From Bromus sterilis (Eukaryota > Streptophyta > Magnoliopsida > Poales > Poaceae), in NCBI GenBank assembly GCA_950022295.1, contig OX465598.1:2480001-2544000 (forward strand): a stretch of 64,000 nt of DNA. Direction: 5' to 3'. Both the position numbers and the translations under genes were made by a program. This document shows, piece by piece, positions 1 to 11,074 of this stretch. Below the pieces are notes generated by a model. It ran no database searches. It was not told the DNA's origin and worked only from the letters and a program-made list of their open reading frames with translations. Every line of letters begins with the position of its first letter. Within the stretch, counting starts at the first letter, position 1.

Positions 1-828
1 CCCATGTTGACTCCCACACATACACGAAAAGACTTCGAGTGAACCTTTATGTTTATCATATACTATTCCCTTTGCTTTGCGATATATGACAAAGTTAGAG
101 GAGAGAAGTTTTGGCACCCATGTGAAACAACCTTTTGATCACAAGCCATCAGTTATCCTCATTGCTCGTTTGTCTTCATTCCTCGTTACGTATACCGGTA
201 TCTCCGTGATTGAATCACAAAGTGTCTGGCCAGACGAGAATAGATACCGTTATACCGAGTGGGCCCTGAGTCTATATCTCTTCATCGTGAAGGAGCAAAT
301 CCCATTCTCGAACTATCACTGTTACTAGACACACTGTCCAATGTACCCAGAACTTATTTTACTACTTCCCATTTACGGGAAGATTCATCTAAGAACCAAA
401 GCACATCTTCTTGTGTGAAGTGACTTGACATTCTCATGGTCTAAGGAACTATGTATATAACAACATTTTATGATATGACTTATAACGTTTGTTTTACGAT
501 GAGTTCTCTAAGTATATCATTTAACACTGGGGTCGGTTCAACATCATTGTTCTGCTAACAATATGCTCTCATTGCTATTGACATCCTTGTTACAAGAACA
601 ATGTCCATGATTAAGAAAACATAATCATCAATAAGCACATGGGCTGGTCTTAGAGGCAAAACCAAGAACTCTTGTTGTTTACATTTCCACACATGCATAT
701 GAGTTTTCTTCTGAATCTCACAGTCAGGATCATTGCAATTATAGCACAGAAATATAAACATTAATTATGAACATGAATATATAAATAATAACACACTTTA
801 TTATTGCCTCTAGGGCATATATCCAACA
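1..828 (-). mobile_element. Copia LTR, partial (U3 end)
   Basis: This is the outer end of a Copia LTR read on the minus strand. It ends at 828 with CCAACA, the complement of the TGTTGG start, preceded by the GCCTCTAGGGCATATATCC block. The same sequence recurs at about 49948-50733, where it adjoins a polypurine tract, which fixes the orientation. The rest of the LTR and any internal domain lie left of the window. The next bases (829 onward) are Tekay-like LTR sequence, so this Copia element inserted into that LTR. The family is Angela/Tork-like by its LTR ends, but that name is from memory of the family. Confidence 0.85.
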
Positions 829-2731
829 ATTATCCTGTTTATGCATTGCTCTAAAGTGTGCTTCGTGATGTTGGCAGATTGTACCCGTAACTTGTTTTGC
901 TTATATCTTTTTAACCGTAACTCTGTTTGGAGTGTGCCTTATATGTAACTTGATTAGTTTTTCGTGTACTTTGTGTTTATGCTATTGTTTGCTGTTGTTA
1001 ACCAACCTAAAATATGGTTTAGGACAGAACAGTACCAAATGTTTTAATCATCGTGCGGCACTTAGTGTATGCCATGTTTAGGTTGTGCCTCACTTAAATT
1101 GACTAGCATAGATAGTTTATCTTATGCTTCACCTCTTGTCATGTTTATGTGTTATGCCATGCTTGAGTGACATGCCATGTTAACAACCTTTGTTGATCAC
1201 CTGTAGCTAAACAACTTGAACCTTTCTAAATGTGCGGTATTGTCGTGCGTGACGAGTACTCCACTTAACCTGTTAGTAACCGCTCTCGACGGTAGGTGTG
1301 ATGTCTCGTGTTGCCTTCTTGTTGATGCTTGCTCGTGTTTGTCTTGTAGTAATAGATGCTTGCTCGTTGATTGCTTTCCAGTGTTTACCGTCTTGTGTAC
1401 TTCCGCGGGTACCTTCGGAGACGATGCGAGCTTGCGATCCACTACACCTTCAGAACCCGACTTATCAATAGGCAAGGACTATACATTACTTATGATCCAT
1501 TCTATTTCAACCAGCGGTTTGCATGCTAGTCTAGGTTAGGTTGGATGTTTGATCCTACCACATGTTTGCAGCCTCTTTCAAACTGATACAGCCATGTCCC
1601 TTCCCAGCAAACCTTGTACTGCTATGTTACTATTGCTCATTGCTCAGCCCCTGCTTAGTATGCATGCTTAGGATGCCACGATGTTACCCTGTTACTCCTT
1701 GGTTTGGGCTATCACATTATTATATTGTTGTTGATGATATGATTATTATAATGTTGACTATATTCGACGAAGGATGGAAGGTCTAGGCTATCCCGCCCCG
1801 ACGCTTGGTTCCATTCGAGTCACCTAGGATCCGAGTTCTGGGTATCGGTTTTAAGACTGAGCGTGCCTAACCGCGTGTCGGATTTTATGGGGTCCCCTTT
1901 TCTTACCTACCTAGCTTCAACCATTTCTAGTGGTGGCCCAAGCTGATTTACCATTTGAAACCGTGTGTGTGCTGGTCAGCTGCCAGTAGTTTTCAAACCA
2001 ACCTGGACCAGTGAGGACATAGTTCCCTTGCTGGCCCACTTTGTTCGGCTGAGGACCCGGTTTCCCATGTGTGATTAACCGGCTATCCAAACCCGAGACA
2101 GACGGTAGAGACCGATTCGAGAGCGCGGACGGCTTTTGAGTTGGGTGTCGACTCACCGGGGGCCACCCGGATTTGTTCGTTGTTAGTTAGAGGGACCTGT
2201 CGTTTCGGATCTCTCGGAAGTAAATCATAAAATGGTTGTCTATAATGGGTAGCAACTGAGAGAGATGGGCGTGCGTTCGGAGCCTTGTAATGGGCAGTTG
2301 GTACACCCCTGCAGGGTTAAATCTTTTCGAGAAGCTGTGTCCACGGTTATGGACGACTTGAGACCTACTCCTTGTTCATAGACAACAACAACTGAGATAA
2401 TCTTAATATAACTTGATCGATGTGTGTGTGCCTTGACTGATTCTTCTTCATCGGGATGCGAAGAGGAGGACAAGGATAGGATAGGTGTTATGTTTGCGTA
2501 AGTAGTTGACAACAAGACTTGTTGGAGGCGATTCCTCATCGAATGCTTGGCTTCTTATCTTACTCTCTAGATCGTTAGCCACTTCATAAATGCTAGTGCG
2601 GCAGCAACCTCACCACTTACCCCATCCTTACCGTAAACTACTAGTTGTCCTAGAATGATGAGTGATGAAGTCCTTGCTGGGTCAGATGACCACTACAGTT
2701 GGATGCTGAGTACTTCTGTACTCATGATATG
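829..2731 (+). mobile_element. Outer Tekay-like Gypsy LTR, left part (truncated)
   Basis: Plus-strand LTR sequence that is the near-identical reverse complement of about 3118-5022. It starts abruptly at the Copia LTR end (828/829) and is interrupted after TGATA at 2727-2731 by a solo LTR. It resumes at 6950. There is no coding potential: the short open frames at 1216-1539 and their mirror at 4307-4630 exist only because the LTR is present twice in opposite orientation. Confidence 0.85.
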
Positions 2732-5700
2732 TAAGGCCCGATATGCGGTACTGTTCCAGATCTAGATGTTTCCATCCAGACCCGGGGACGAAGCACATAT
2801 CGGTCCCACCGCGACATATGACATAGCCATATGCCCCGGATTTCCAACATGATATCACAACATTACAGATACAAGGATACAACATCTCATACAATCGGCA
2901 TACAACTGCCTCAAATACAATACAACAGCGGAAGATACATGTCTGGGTACAGACTACAATCAAATGCCTAGTGGCAAAGAGAAAAACATCGATCCCATAA
3001 CCACACGGGTCCCGGCCCTCCGCCGGGATCCGCCTAACTAGTCGTCGTCGAGTCTCCACGTGAAACGTCGATCACCATACTTGTTGTCGATCAGAACCCT
3101 GAAAAGAGTTTGGGGGTAGTATCATGAGTACAGAGGTACTCAGCATCCAACTGTAGTGGTCATCTGACCCAGCAAGGACTTCATCACTCGTCATTCTAGG
3201 ACAACTAGTAGTTTACGGTAAGGAAGGGATAAGTGGTGAGGTTGCTGCCGCACTAGAATTTATGAAGTGGCTAACGATCTAGAGAGTAAGATAAGAAGCC
3301 AAGCATTCGATGAGGAATCGCCTCCAACAAGTCTTGCTATCAACTACTACGCAAGCATAACACCTATCCTATCCTTGTCCTCCTCTTCGCATCCCGACGA
3401 AGAAGAAGCAGTCAAGGCACACACCCGTTGATCAAGTTATATTAAGATTATCTCAGTTGTTGTTGTCTATGAACAAGGAGTAGGTCTCAAGTCGTCCATA
3501 ACCGTGGACACGGCTTCTCGAAAAGATTTAACCCTGCAGGGGTGTACCAACTGCCCATTACGAGGCTCCGCACGCACGCCCATCTCTCTCAGTTGCTACC
3601 CATCACAAGCAACCATTTTATGATTTAGTTCCAAGAGATCCGAAACGACAGGTCCCTCTAACTAACAACGAACAAATCCGGGTGGCCCCCGGTGAGTCGA
3701 CATCCATCTCAGGAGCCGGTCGCTCTCTCGATCTGGTCTCTACCATCTGTCGCAGGTTTGGATAGCCGGTTAATCACACATGGGAAACCGGGTCCTCAGC
3801 CGGACAAAGTGGGCTAGCAAGGGAACTATGTCCTCACTGGTCCAGGTTGGTTTGTAAACAACTGGCAGTTGACCAGCACACACACGGTTTCAAATGGTAA
3901 ATCAGCTTGGGCCACCACTAGAAATGTTTGAAGCTAGGTAGGTAAGAAAAGGGGACCCCATAAAATCCCACACACGGTTAGGCACGCTCAGCCTTAAAAC
4001 CAATACCCAGAACTCGGGTCCTAGGTGACTCGAATGGAACAAAGCGTCGGGGCGGGATAGCCTAGGCCTTCCATCCTTCGTCGAATATAGTCAACATTTT
4101 AATAATCATATCATCAACAACAATATAATAATGTGATATCCCAAACCCAAGTAACAGGGTAACATCATAGGATCCTAAGCATGCATACTAAGCAGGGGCT
4201 GAGCAACGAGCAATAGTAACATAGCAGTACAAGGTTTGCTGGGAAGGGACATGGCTGTATCGGTTTGAAAGAGACTGTAAACATGTGGTAGGATCAAACA
4301 TCGAACCTAACCTATACTAGCATGCAAACCGCTGGTTGTAATAGAATGGATCATAAGTAATGTATAGTCCTTGCCTGTTGATAAGTCGGGTTCCGAAGGT
4401 GTAGTCGATCGCGAGCTCGCATCGTCTCCGAGAGGTACCCGCGGAAGCACACAAGAGGTAAACATTGGAAAGCAATCAACGAGCAAGCATCTATTACTAC
4501 GGAGCAAACACGAGCAAGCATCAACCAGAAGGCAACACGAGACATCGCACCTACCGTCGAGAGCGGTTACTAACAGGTTAAGTGGAGTACTCGTCACACA
4601 CGACGATACCGCACGTTTACAAAGGTTCAAGTTGTTTAGCTACAGGTGATCAACCAACGGTTATTAACATGGCAACTCAAGCAAGCATGGCATAGCACAC
4701 AAACAGGTCAAGAGGTGAAGCACAAAGTAAACTATCTATGCTAGTCAATTTAAGTGAGGCACAACCTAAACATGGCATAACACTAAGTGTTGCACGATGA
4801 TTAAAACATTTGGTACTGTTCTACCCTAAACCATATTTTAGGTTGGTTAACAGCAGCAAACAATAGCATAAACACAAAGTACACGAAAAACTAATCAAGT
4901 TACATATAAGGCACACTCCAAACGGAGTTACGGTTAAAAAGATATAAGCAAAACAAGTTACGGGCACAATCTGCCAACATCACGAAGCACACTTTAGAGC
5001 AATGCATAAACAGGATAATCAATGCAAACATGCTCACAAATGATATGAAGTTAAACTAGACATGACAGGGAAGGCATGGCAAAAAGAATCATGCAAAAAG
5101 GCATCATAGATCAAAAGATATTAAGCAAACAACATGGCATCGCAAAGTAACAGACTTAGTGAAAAACAGAGGTGGCTGACAAAAACAGCAGCATAGCAAC
5201 TTTGGAGCTCAACAACTATATGACCAGCAAGCATATCATGGCAATGCAATACATATAATTGAAGTAGACATGATGCTTAACAAAATGCAATTGGAATCAC
5301 TCAATTCCGATAAACGGTCGCGACACACTCGTCGACCGAAGTTGCAATAAAATAACAGTTTCAGCAACAGCAGCACAATAACATCAGGATCACCACTTTG
5401 GAGCAAGATTTAATATAGCTAAAGCACCCAAACATGGCAAGTTAAAGCATGGAAATGAAGTACACATGATGCTTAACACATAGGAGAAAGAATCAATGCA
5501 ATAGGCCTCATGGATGAGTCACAATCATCATGCAAAGTTGCAACAAAATATAAACAGCAGCACTTAACAGGAATTTGTAGCAGTTTAACGGCCTGATGCC
5601 CACTTCAACACACAATTACACAATCAAGATGAGCTCAAATGCAAATGCTCACAAAAGATGAATTAAAGTACACGCAATTCTAAGCAACTTTCGTTTTGGG

Positions 5701-6949
5701 GCACGTTCATCGGAGCTACGGATCAACGGGAAATCGCACCGCGAAATTGAATCAGCACACAGTCATCACAGGACTTAGGAAAAATGGAAAAACAATAAAA
5801 ACAGAAAAAAAAAAAAAGGGTTGGGCTCCTCACCCAGTGGGCTCGGCCCACTGGCCGGCTGGAGGCTGGATCTGGCGCTGGCTGGGCCGCGGCCTGGCCC
5901 ACGTGGTCGGCCGGCCTGGGGAGGCCACAAGGGGCAACCGGCCCAGCTGGGCAGCCGGCGCTGGATCGGGCGCCTCCCGACCAGGACGCGGCGGCCGGCG
6001 GCTGGCTCGACGCCGGCGGCTCGGAGGAGGCGGGGACGGGCGCAGGAGGGCGGCGCCAAGGGGGCTACAGGGGCTCGGCGTGGAGGCACGGTGGGGCGGC
6101 GACCCGGGCGCAGTCGTGGAGGCCAGGGAGCTTCGGGGGCGGGCGGCCATGGCGTCCATGCGGCGCCGGCGCGGCTGCTCTTGCAGGGGAAGGGCGAACG
6201 GGTGAGGAGGAGAGGGAAGGGAGGAGAGGGAAGAGAGAGGGAGACGCAACGGGGAGGTGGCCGGAGGCTGCAGCTGCCGGCGTCGGCTCCACGGGCGGCA
6301 TGCGCGAAGAGAGAGAGAGCAGGAGATTAGGGATGGCTAGACGCGATCTGGGCCGTCGGATCTCCGGATCTGATGGTCCAGAACTCATTGGGCAGAAAAT
6401 TGAGCAAAATTGGGGGTGGCTGCACATTTTGTGGCTAGGGAAACCCTAGAAATGGGTGGGAGTGTGGTGGTCTTTATATAGCCCCGGTGGCTGGCAGTTT
6501 GCAAAAACATCCTCGGTTTCTCTTTCGCGCGCCCGGTGCTCACGTTTCTGACCGCCAGGGGTCCGCAGTACCTCCGATTCGGGTAAAACTTTGAACTACG
6601 CGATCAGCGTGTCGAGCCGGCGGCGTTCACCTCACGCTGGAACCGTTCCGAGAACACTTTCTGTCGCGCTATAAAAATATCCCGTTTAATTATTAAACGG
6701 GGTTTTTCGTTCCGTTGGCTGCGGCTGGTCTCGTGCGGTTTTCGCGACGGTGATCGGGTGTAACCCGGTGTCGCAAAGGTCGAGTGTCAGGGTGGCAAGG
6801 GTCGGTCTCCGTCCAATACGAGATAAGAGTGGAAAAAATAATCGCGGATCGATAAATCGGGGATGCAAACACCGCAAACAAATCAGACAATCAAACAATT
6901 CACGCAGAAAACAAAAATTTTAATTTTTTGCAAAAACTGGGTTGTTACA
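2732..6949 (-). mobile_element. Complete Tekay-like Gypsy solo LTR, 4218 bp
   Basis: On the plus strand it starts TGTAAGGCCCG and ends GGGTTGTTACA, so on the minus strand it is a TG...CA LTR beginning TGTAACAACCC. It is flanked by a perfect 5-bp target-site duplication, TGATA, at 2727-2731 and 6950-6954. No internal domain, primer-binding site or polyprotein is present, so this is a solo LTR. The host sequence on either side is another LTR of the same family in the opposite orientation. A GC-rich segment (5.8-6.3 kb) has long open frames in several frames on both strands, which is compositional. The length and layout match the long LTRs of Tekay/Del chromoviruses and resemble 57362-61340. Confidence 0.92.
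6472..6481 (-). promoter_or_regulatory. TATA box of the solo LTR
   Basis: Read on the minus strand the sequence is TATATAAAGA, about 470 bp into the LTR, preceded by a GC-rich block and followed by a short leader. This is the usual U3/R arrangement. It is inferred from sequence only. Confidence 0.6.
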
Positions 6950-7344
6950 TGATATTACCCCATACTCTTTTCAGGGTTTTGATCGACAACAGGTATGGTG
7001 ATCGACGTTTCACGTGGAGACTCGACGACGGCTAGTTAGGCGGATCCCGGCGGAGGGCCAGGACCCGTGTGGTTATGGGGATCGATGTTTTTCTCTTTGC
7101 CAGTAGGCATTTGATTGTAGTCTATACCCAGACATGTATCTTCCGCTGATGTATTGTATTTGAGGCAGTTGTATGCCAATTGTATGAGATGTTGTATCCT
7201 TGTATCTGTAATGTTGTGATATCATGTTGGAAATCCGGGGCATATGACTTCGTCATATGTCGCGGTGGGACCGATATGCGCTTCGTCCCTGGATCAGGAT
7301 GGAAACATCTAGATCTGGAACAGTACCGCATATCGGGCCTTACA
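6950..7344 (+). mobile_element. Outer Tekay-like Gypsy LTR, right part and 3' terminus
   Basis: This continues the plus-strand LTR interrupted at 2731. The second copy of the TGATA duplication is at 6950-6954, and the LTR ends at 7344 with GGGCCTTACA. It is the reverse complement of 2732-3118 of the inner solo LTR. No primer-binding site follows, so it is the 3' LTR of an element or itself a solo LTR. Confidence 0.88.
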
Positions 7345-7353
7345 CCTACACTC

Positions 7354-7847
7354 TGATGGACTGCTGAAATGAGAAGAAGGAGAAAAGAAGAACGAAGAGA
7401 TGGTGCCGAACAAGCAAAGAGAAAACAAATATTTATAGCCCAGGCCGGGGGTAAGCAATGAGGCCGCATTGGAAAACCAATCGACACCGCCATTTACTCA
7501 AAGCTGGAACGTGTGACGGTACAGGGTCCAAAGATGCAGAATCGCTACCTCTGCCTCGAGAAGATCTAAGTTTAGTTCTCCCTTTGGTTCCCCGGGGTGC
7601 CGGCTTATATAGATGCCAAGTCTCTAGGGTTACAAGAATTTGACTTCCACACGAGACGGAGTCCTAATCTAGTTACAAGTAGTTTCCTTACACATTAAGG
7701 TAAGTCATATTCCTTCTACGATCTTCGGGCTTCATGTTGGGCGCGACCCGGTCCAGAAACCGGGTTCTTCTTCTGGGCCTTCCATGGGCTGAGTCGGCCT
7801 TAGTCCTTTGCTATGCCGGTTTATGGTCTTGATCCATCCCCCCGACA
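7354..7847 (-). mobile_element. Gypsy-type LTR (3' LTR, minus strand)
   Basis: On the plus strand this ends CCCCCCGACA at 7847, directly followed by TTAGCCCCCAAG. On the minus strand that is a polypurine tract (CTTGGGGGC) followed by an LTR starting TGTCGGGGGG. A TATA box (TATATAAG on the minus strand) lies at about 7605-7612. The left boundary (TG at 7354) is uncertain. I do not assign a family name. Confidence 0.65.
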
Positions 7848-8173
7848 TTAGCCCCCAAGATTTACGTGGTGATGGCTTCATGGTAATCTTCTTGGATTTT
7901 TCTGCAAGTGCCAACGCTGACTCTTCATAACCACAACTTTATTAGAGACAACCCGGCTTCCTCTTGACAAGCTGACCTCCCGTTGATTTCGTTGAAGAGC
8001 CGTAACCTTAATTGTTCCTTCTTAAATGTTTTCAAGAAACGAGGTGTCTCATGTTGAATGTTTCATTTATGTGATTGAAAAAGTCGAAGAGTCTTTTCCT
8101 TCAATCTCGCCTGACATTGGTAATCTGCATGATCATAATGATGTTGACCGGTGTTTCCCCTTCAGATCATCGG

Positions 8174-8184
8174 CTATATATAAA
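8174..8184 (+). promoter_or_regulatory. Candidate TATA box for the B3 ORF
   Basis: TATATATAAAA lies 69 bp upstream of the ATG at 8253, on the same strand as the B3 ORF and opposite to the surrounding Gypsy element. Spacing fits a plant TATA-driven transcript with a leader of roughly 40 nt. Confidence 0.45.
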
Positions 8185-8252
8185 ACCAATGTGTGATGAG
8201 AAGATTACACACTTCTCTCTTCTTCTTATCCTCTTTGCAAACTTGCTTATCC

Positions 8253-8841
8253 ATGGCCCCTAAGCTCCGCAACCGCGATCCCGTTGCCAACGAGGAGTTG
8301 GATCTCATCGATCAGAGTAACACAACTTCTCATGGTCGTGGTCGCGGCCGAGGTCGAGGTGGATGTGGTGCGCAAGGCCGTGGATCCCATGGAGGGTTAT
8401 CTTCTTCCTCCTGTGGTGTTGTCCATGAGCGAGCGCTTAGCCATGAGTTTCTCATAGTGCTTCGCTCCAAACCCTGTCGATGGGTTCGTCTTCCTAGCAC
8501 CCTTGCTGAGGTCATGGAAGATTCTAAGCCTCCTGGCTTCTGGCTTCGTTGGTTGCCCTCATGGACCTATCTGGGCGACCACAAGTTTTTCTAGCAATGG
8601 ATCTATGTTCTTGGAGAAAGGTTGGAAAACCTTTATCCGCTCCTGTAGCCTTAAAAAGCGTGATAGTATCGTCTTCAGGTACGATGGAGATGAAACCTTG
8701 TGGGCAAGGTGTTTTGATTCTAATGGGGGTCGCATGGAGTGCTGCGTGGAGAGCTCCAGTAGTAGTGATAGTGAATTTTATAAAAGAGAAAATGCATCCA
8801 CAAACGACAATGGTGTTTCCAGCACTGATGATGAAGCTTGA
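8253..8841 (+). pseudogene. B3 DNA-binding-domain ORF, frameshifted, antisense to a Gypsy element
   Basis: An ATG at 8253 opens a frame beginning MAPKLRNRD, with a GRGRGRGRG tract around residues 31-39, then sequence typical of the first half of a plant B3 fold (LPSTLAEVMED, PPGFWLR). This frame stops at 8592-8594. The second half continues one frame over (about 8550-8841): FSSNGSMFLEKGWKTFI, then LKKRDSIVFRYDGDE and a Ser/Asp-rich tail ending at a stop at 8839-8841. The GW..F and (G/R)D.(I/L)VF.YDG pattern is the B3 signature (REM/VRN1-like). A shift between about 8545 and 8592 disrupts the ORF. An AATAAA lies at 8932-8937. B3 proteins are nuclear DNA-binding regulators. Here the ORF sits between a Gypsy 3' LTR and its internal region on the opposite strand, so it may be a captured gene or an antisense extra ORF of the element. 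Confidence 0.6.
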
Positions 8842-8931
8842 AGAAGTTCAGCCATGGTGCTTTTATAATAGTTTTTTTCGTTTGAGTGCTTGATCATGCT
8901 TGTAATGTTCTGTCTTTCAAAGACTTATTTG

Positions 8932-8937
8932 AATAAA
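8932..8937 (+). terminator. AATAAA polyadenylation-like signal after the B3 ORF
   Basis: AATAAA lies about 90 bp after the B3 stop codon, within an AT-rich stretch on the same strand. It is weak evidence by itself. Confidence 0.3.
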
Positions 8938-9058
8938 AAGAATTTGTGGTTTCAGTAAAGTGTCCTGAATAGTTCTTGCAATGTTGTGACTAGCCGGTTT
9001 TTGCATAAGCGACTTTGTATTGATTCTGAAATAATTTTTGGAAGAGTCAGTATCACCA

Positions 9059-9275
9059 CATGTAGCCCCCATGAGTCGGGATGACTTATCTGCATGTCGT
9101 GCCGAATTATGATAAAATCAACATGTAGCCCCCATGAGTCGGTTTATGTCATGCCAAGTCATAGTAGAATCAACATGTGTCTTATTTTTCTTTTGAAATC
9201 GAGGTGTAGCCCCATGGATTGGTATGAACAATATATGTATATGCCGAGTCATATTAGAGTGGACCTGTAGCCCCC
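9059..9275. repeat. Degenerate ~60-bp tandem repeat
   Basis: Three to four copies of a unit containing TGTAGCCCCCATGAGTCGG followed by a TGCCGAGTCAT phrase. Equivalent phrases occur at 47310-47410 and 47860-47915, so this is a feature of the Gypsy 3' non-coding region. Confidence 0.6.
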
Positions 9276-9344
9276 AAGTACCGCCTTTTAGTTCATCTTA
9301 TGATGTTCAGTAAAGTCGATTTTTTATGGAGGGAAATATTAATA

Positions 9345-10420
9345 CACTACCATTTACATGTGGCACTGCCTTCTAGGTCATGTCAGAAAGAAACACATAC
9401 ATAAATTTCATAAAGATGGAATTTTGCAATATTTTTATTTCGAATCATTTGATAAATGTGAAGTTTATCTAATGGTAAAATTGACTAGGACACCATTCAC
9501 ATGACATATTGAATGGGCAAATGACCTATTGGAAATAATACATATGATGTGTGTGATCCAATAAGTGTGTCGGTGCGCGATGGATATCTTTACTTTGTTC
9601 ATTTTATTGACGAGTTGAGTAGATAAGACTGTATTTACTTGATGAAACAAAAGTCTAAAACTTTTGAAAAAAATAAATAATCTTAAAATGAAGTAGATAC
9701 TTATCTAAAAGACGTAATCAAACCTTGCTTGACATAGTTAGGTCTATGATGTCATTAATTAATGTACCCTAATCTTTTTGGGGTTACACGTTAGAGACCA
9801 CTACTTTTACATTAAATAGGGTGTCGTCAAAGTCTGTAAAACAACACCATACGAGTTATGGAACGGGAAGAAACACAAAATATCATTTCTGGAAATTTAA
9901 GGGTGCGAAGTTTACGTAAAACGTTTTACAGTCAATCAAACTTGATCCTAAAGCAGACAAGTGTTACTTTCTAGGTTATGCCAAAGATATTGTTGGTTAC
10001 TCTTTCTACCACCAATCTGATGGCAAAGTTTATTACTAAAGGAAATACGTTTCTCGAGAAGAATTTTTTTACGTGTATGGAAAGATGGTACAACTTGATG
10101 AGGTTAGTGAACCTTTAGAACTGAGGCATTCAATGAAGGAACATGTTGCTCCTGTAAGTGATGCATGATCTTCTAAAAAGTCCCGCAAAAAAATAACCAC
10201 ATAGATTAGACAAAGCACATCAAGCACCCGAGTGGTATGCTGATGAGATATTCATCTTTGAAGATGATGAACCTGTGAACTACAAGGAAGCAATTCAGAT
10301 ACCAACTCCATTGAATGGTTGAAATCCATGAAATCCAAAACGAAATCCTTGTACTAGAATCAGGTTCACATTCGGATCCTTGTACGTTTACAACAAAATG
10401 GAATGCTTTGACTAGATTCT
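9345..10420 (+). pseudogene. Decayed Copia polyprotein fragment (integrase to pre-RT)
   Basis: Conceptual translation in shifting frames matches the Copia polyprotein encoded at 51327-54665: the GAG-preintegrase phrase near 9360-9470, the LTRTPF region at 9480-9500, the FVHFIDELS region near 9595, the CYFLGYAKDIVGYSFY segment near 9960-10010, and PEWYADEIFIFEDDEPVNYKEA at 10225-10290 (one residue block, split here only for description). Many stops and frameshifts occur and no LTR is recognisable, so this is an old fragment. Confidence 0.75.
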
Positions 10421-11074
10421 GTATGATAAAAAAATCAATCAAATAACCTCGTAGCATCGCACTATATTTACTAGTGGGTTTCAACATTTGTTTCATTGCT
10501 GGAAGCCAATGGTGAAGTTGAAGTCACTGGTTTATGGAGGAGTAATGACGAACGATGCTTGGTGATGATCTCGACTTTGTGTTTTTTCTTTACAACATCT
10601 TTGAATCTTTGTGTGGATGATCGGATCGATCAGTGTTGCTCATGTGTGGACTGTTGTGATGGTTTTAATCCGGTTGTTATTTAATTAACCAGATAATTTT
10701 TCTAAAAATGAATAAAAGATTCTTAGAAGCCGACTTTTATATAGTAATAACAAAACAAAAAGAAATAAGTAGGGTTGCATTTTGATGGAAAGAGTGGCAG
10801 GCGAGAGGCTAGCTTGTGTCTCCGCCGCATCCTTCGCCGTCCGACCCCGCTTCTCCCGCTCCGACGACATGGGGATGGAGATGGGAATGGAGACGGAGGG
10901 TCTCCTCCGCTTCCGCCTCCTCCTCCTCCTCCTCGTTCCCCTTTCCGCGAGGGCGAGACCCCCTTCCTCCTCCTTCTCTGCTCAACCCCACACCCCAGCC
11001 CCGTTGGCTGCCACAGGTTGGCATACCCGCTTCTCCGGCTCGCTCCGGTCCCCGTCCCCGGCCGGTCGGTCACC
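10421..11074 (+). promoter_or_regulatory. Upstream region / 5' UTR of the ABCG gene
   Basis: This is the interval between the Copia remnant and the ATG at 11075. The last ~300 bp is CT-rich and GC-rich (CTCCTCCTCC tracts), like a grass 5' UTR. A possible TATA (TTTATATAG) is at about 10736-10744. Out-of-frame upstream ATGs at 10782 and 10785 could form upstream ORFs if transcription starts that far up. No transcription start can be fixed from sequence. Confidence 0.4.

Larger units (their letters stand above)
7848..9300 (-). mobile_element. Gypsy internal 3' region, mostly non-coding
   Basis: This is the internal region that precedes the 3' LTR of a minus-strand Gypsy element. It has no recognisable gag or pol sequence. 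It holds the plus-strand B3 ORF (8253-8841) and several degenerate copies of a ~60-bp unit containing TAGCCCCCATGAGTCGG. The same kind of phrase occurs in the Gypsy fragment at 46913-49480, so the two are related in type. The right boundary is approximate, because Copia-derived sequence begins near 9345. Confidence 0.5.

Noticed and set aside
1216..1539. Matching small ORFs here and at 4307-4630
   Set aside because: They are the two copies of the same LTR in opposite orientation, with no protein family features.
5696..6427. Several long overlapping open frames on both strands
   Set aside because: They lie in the GC-rich part of the solo LTR, are low-complexity Ala/Arg/Pro/Gly, and occur in many frames at once. 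This is a compositional effect.
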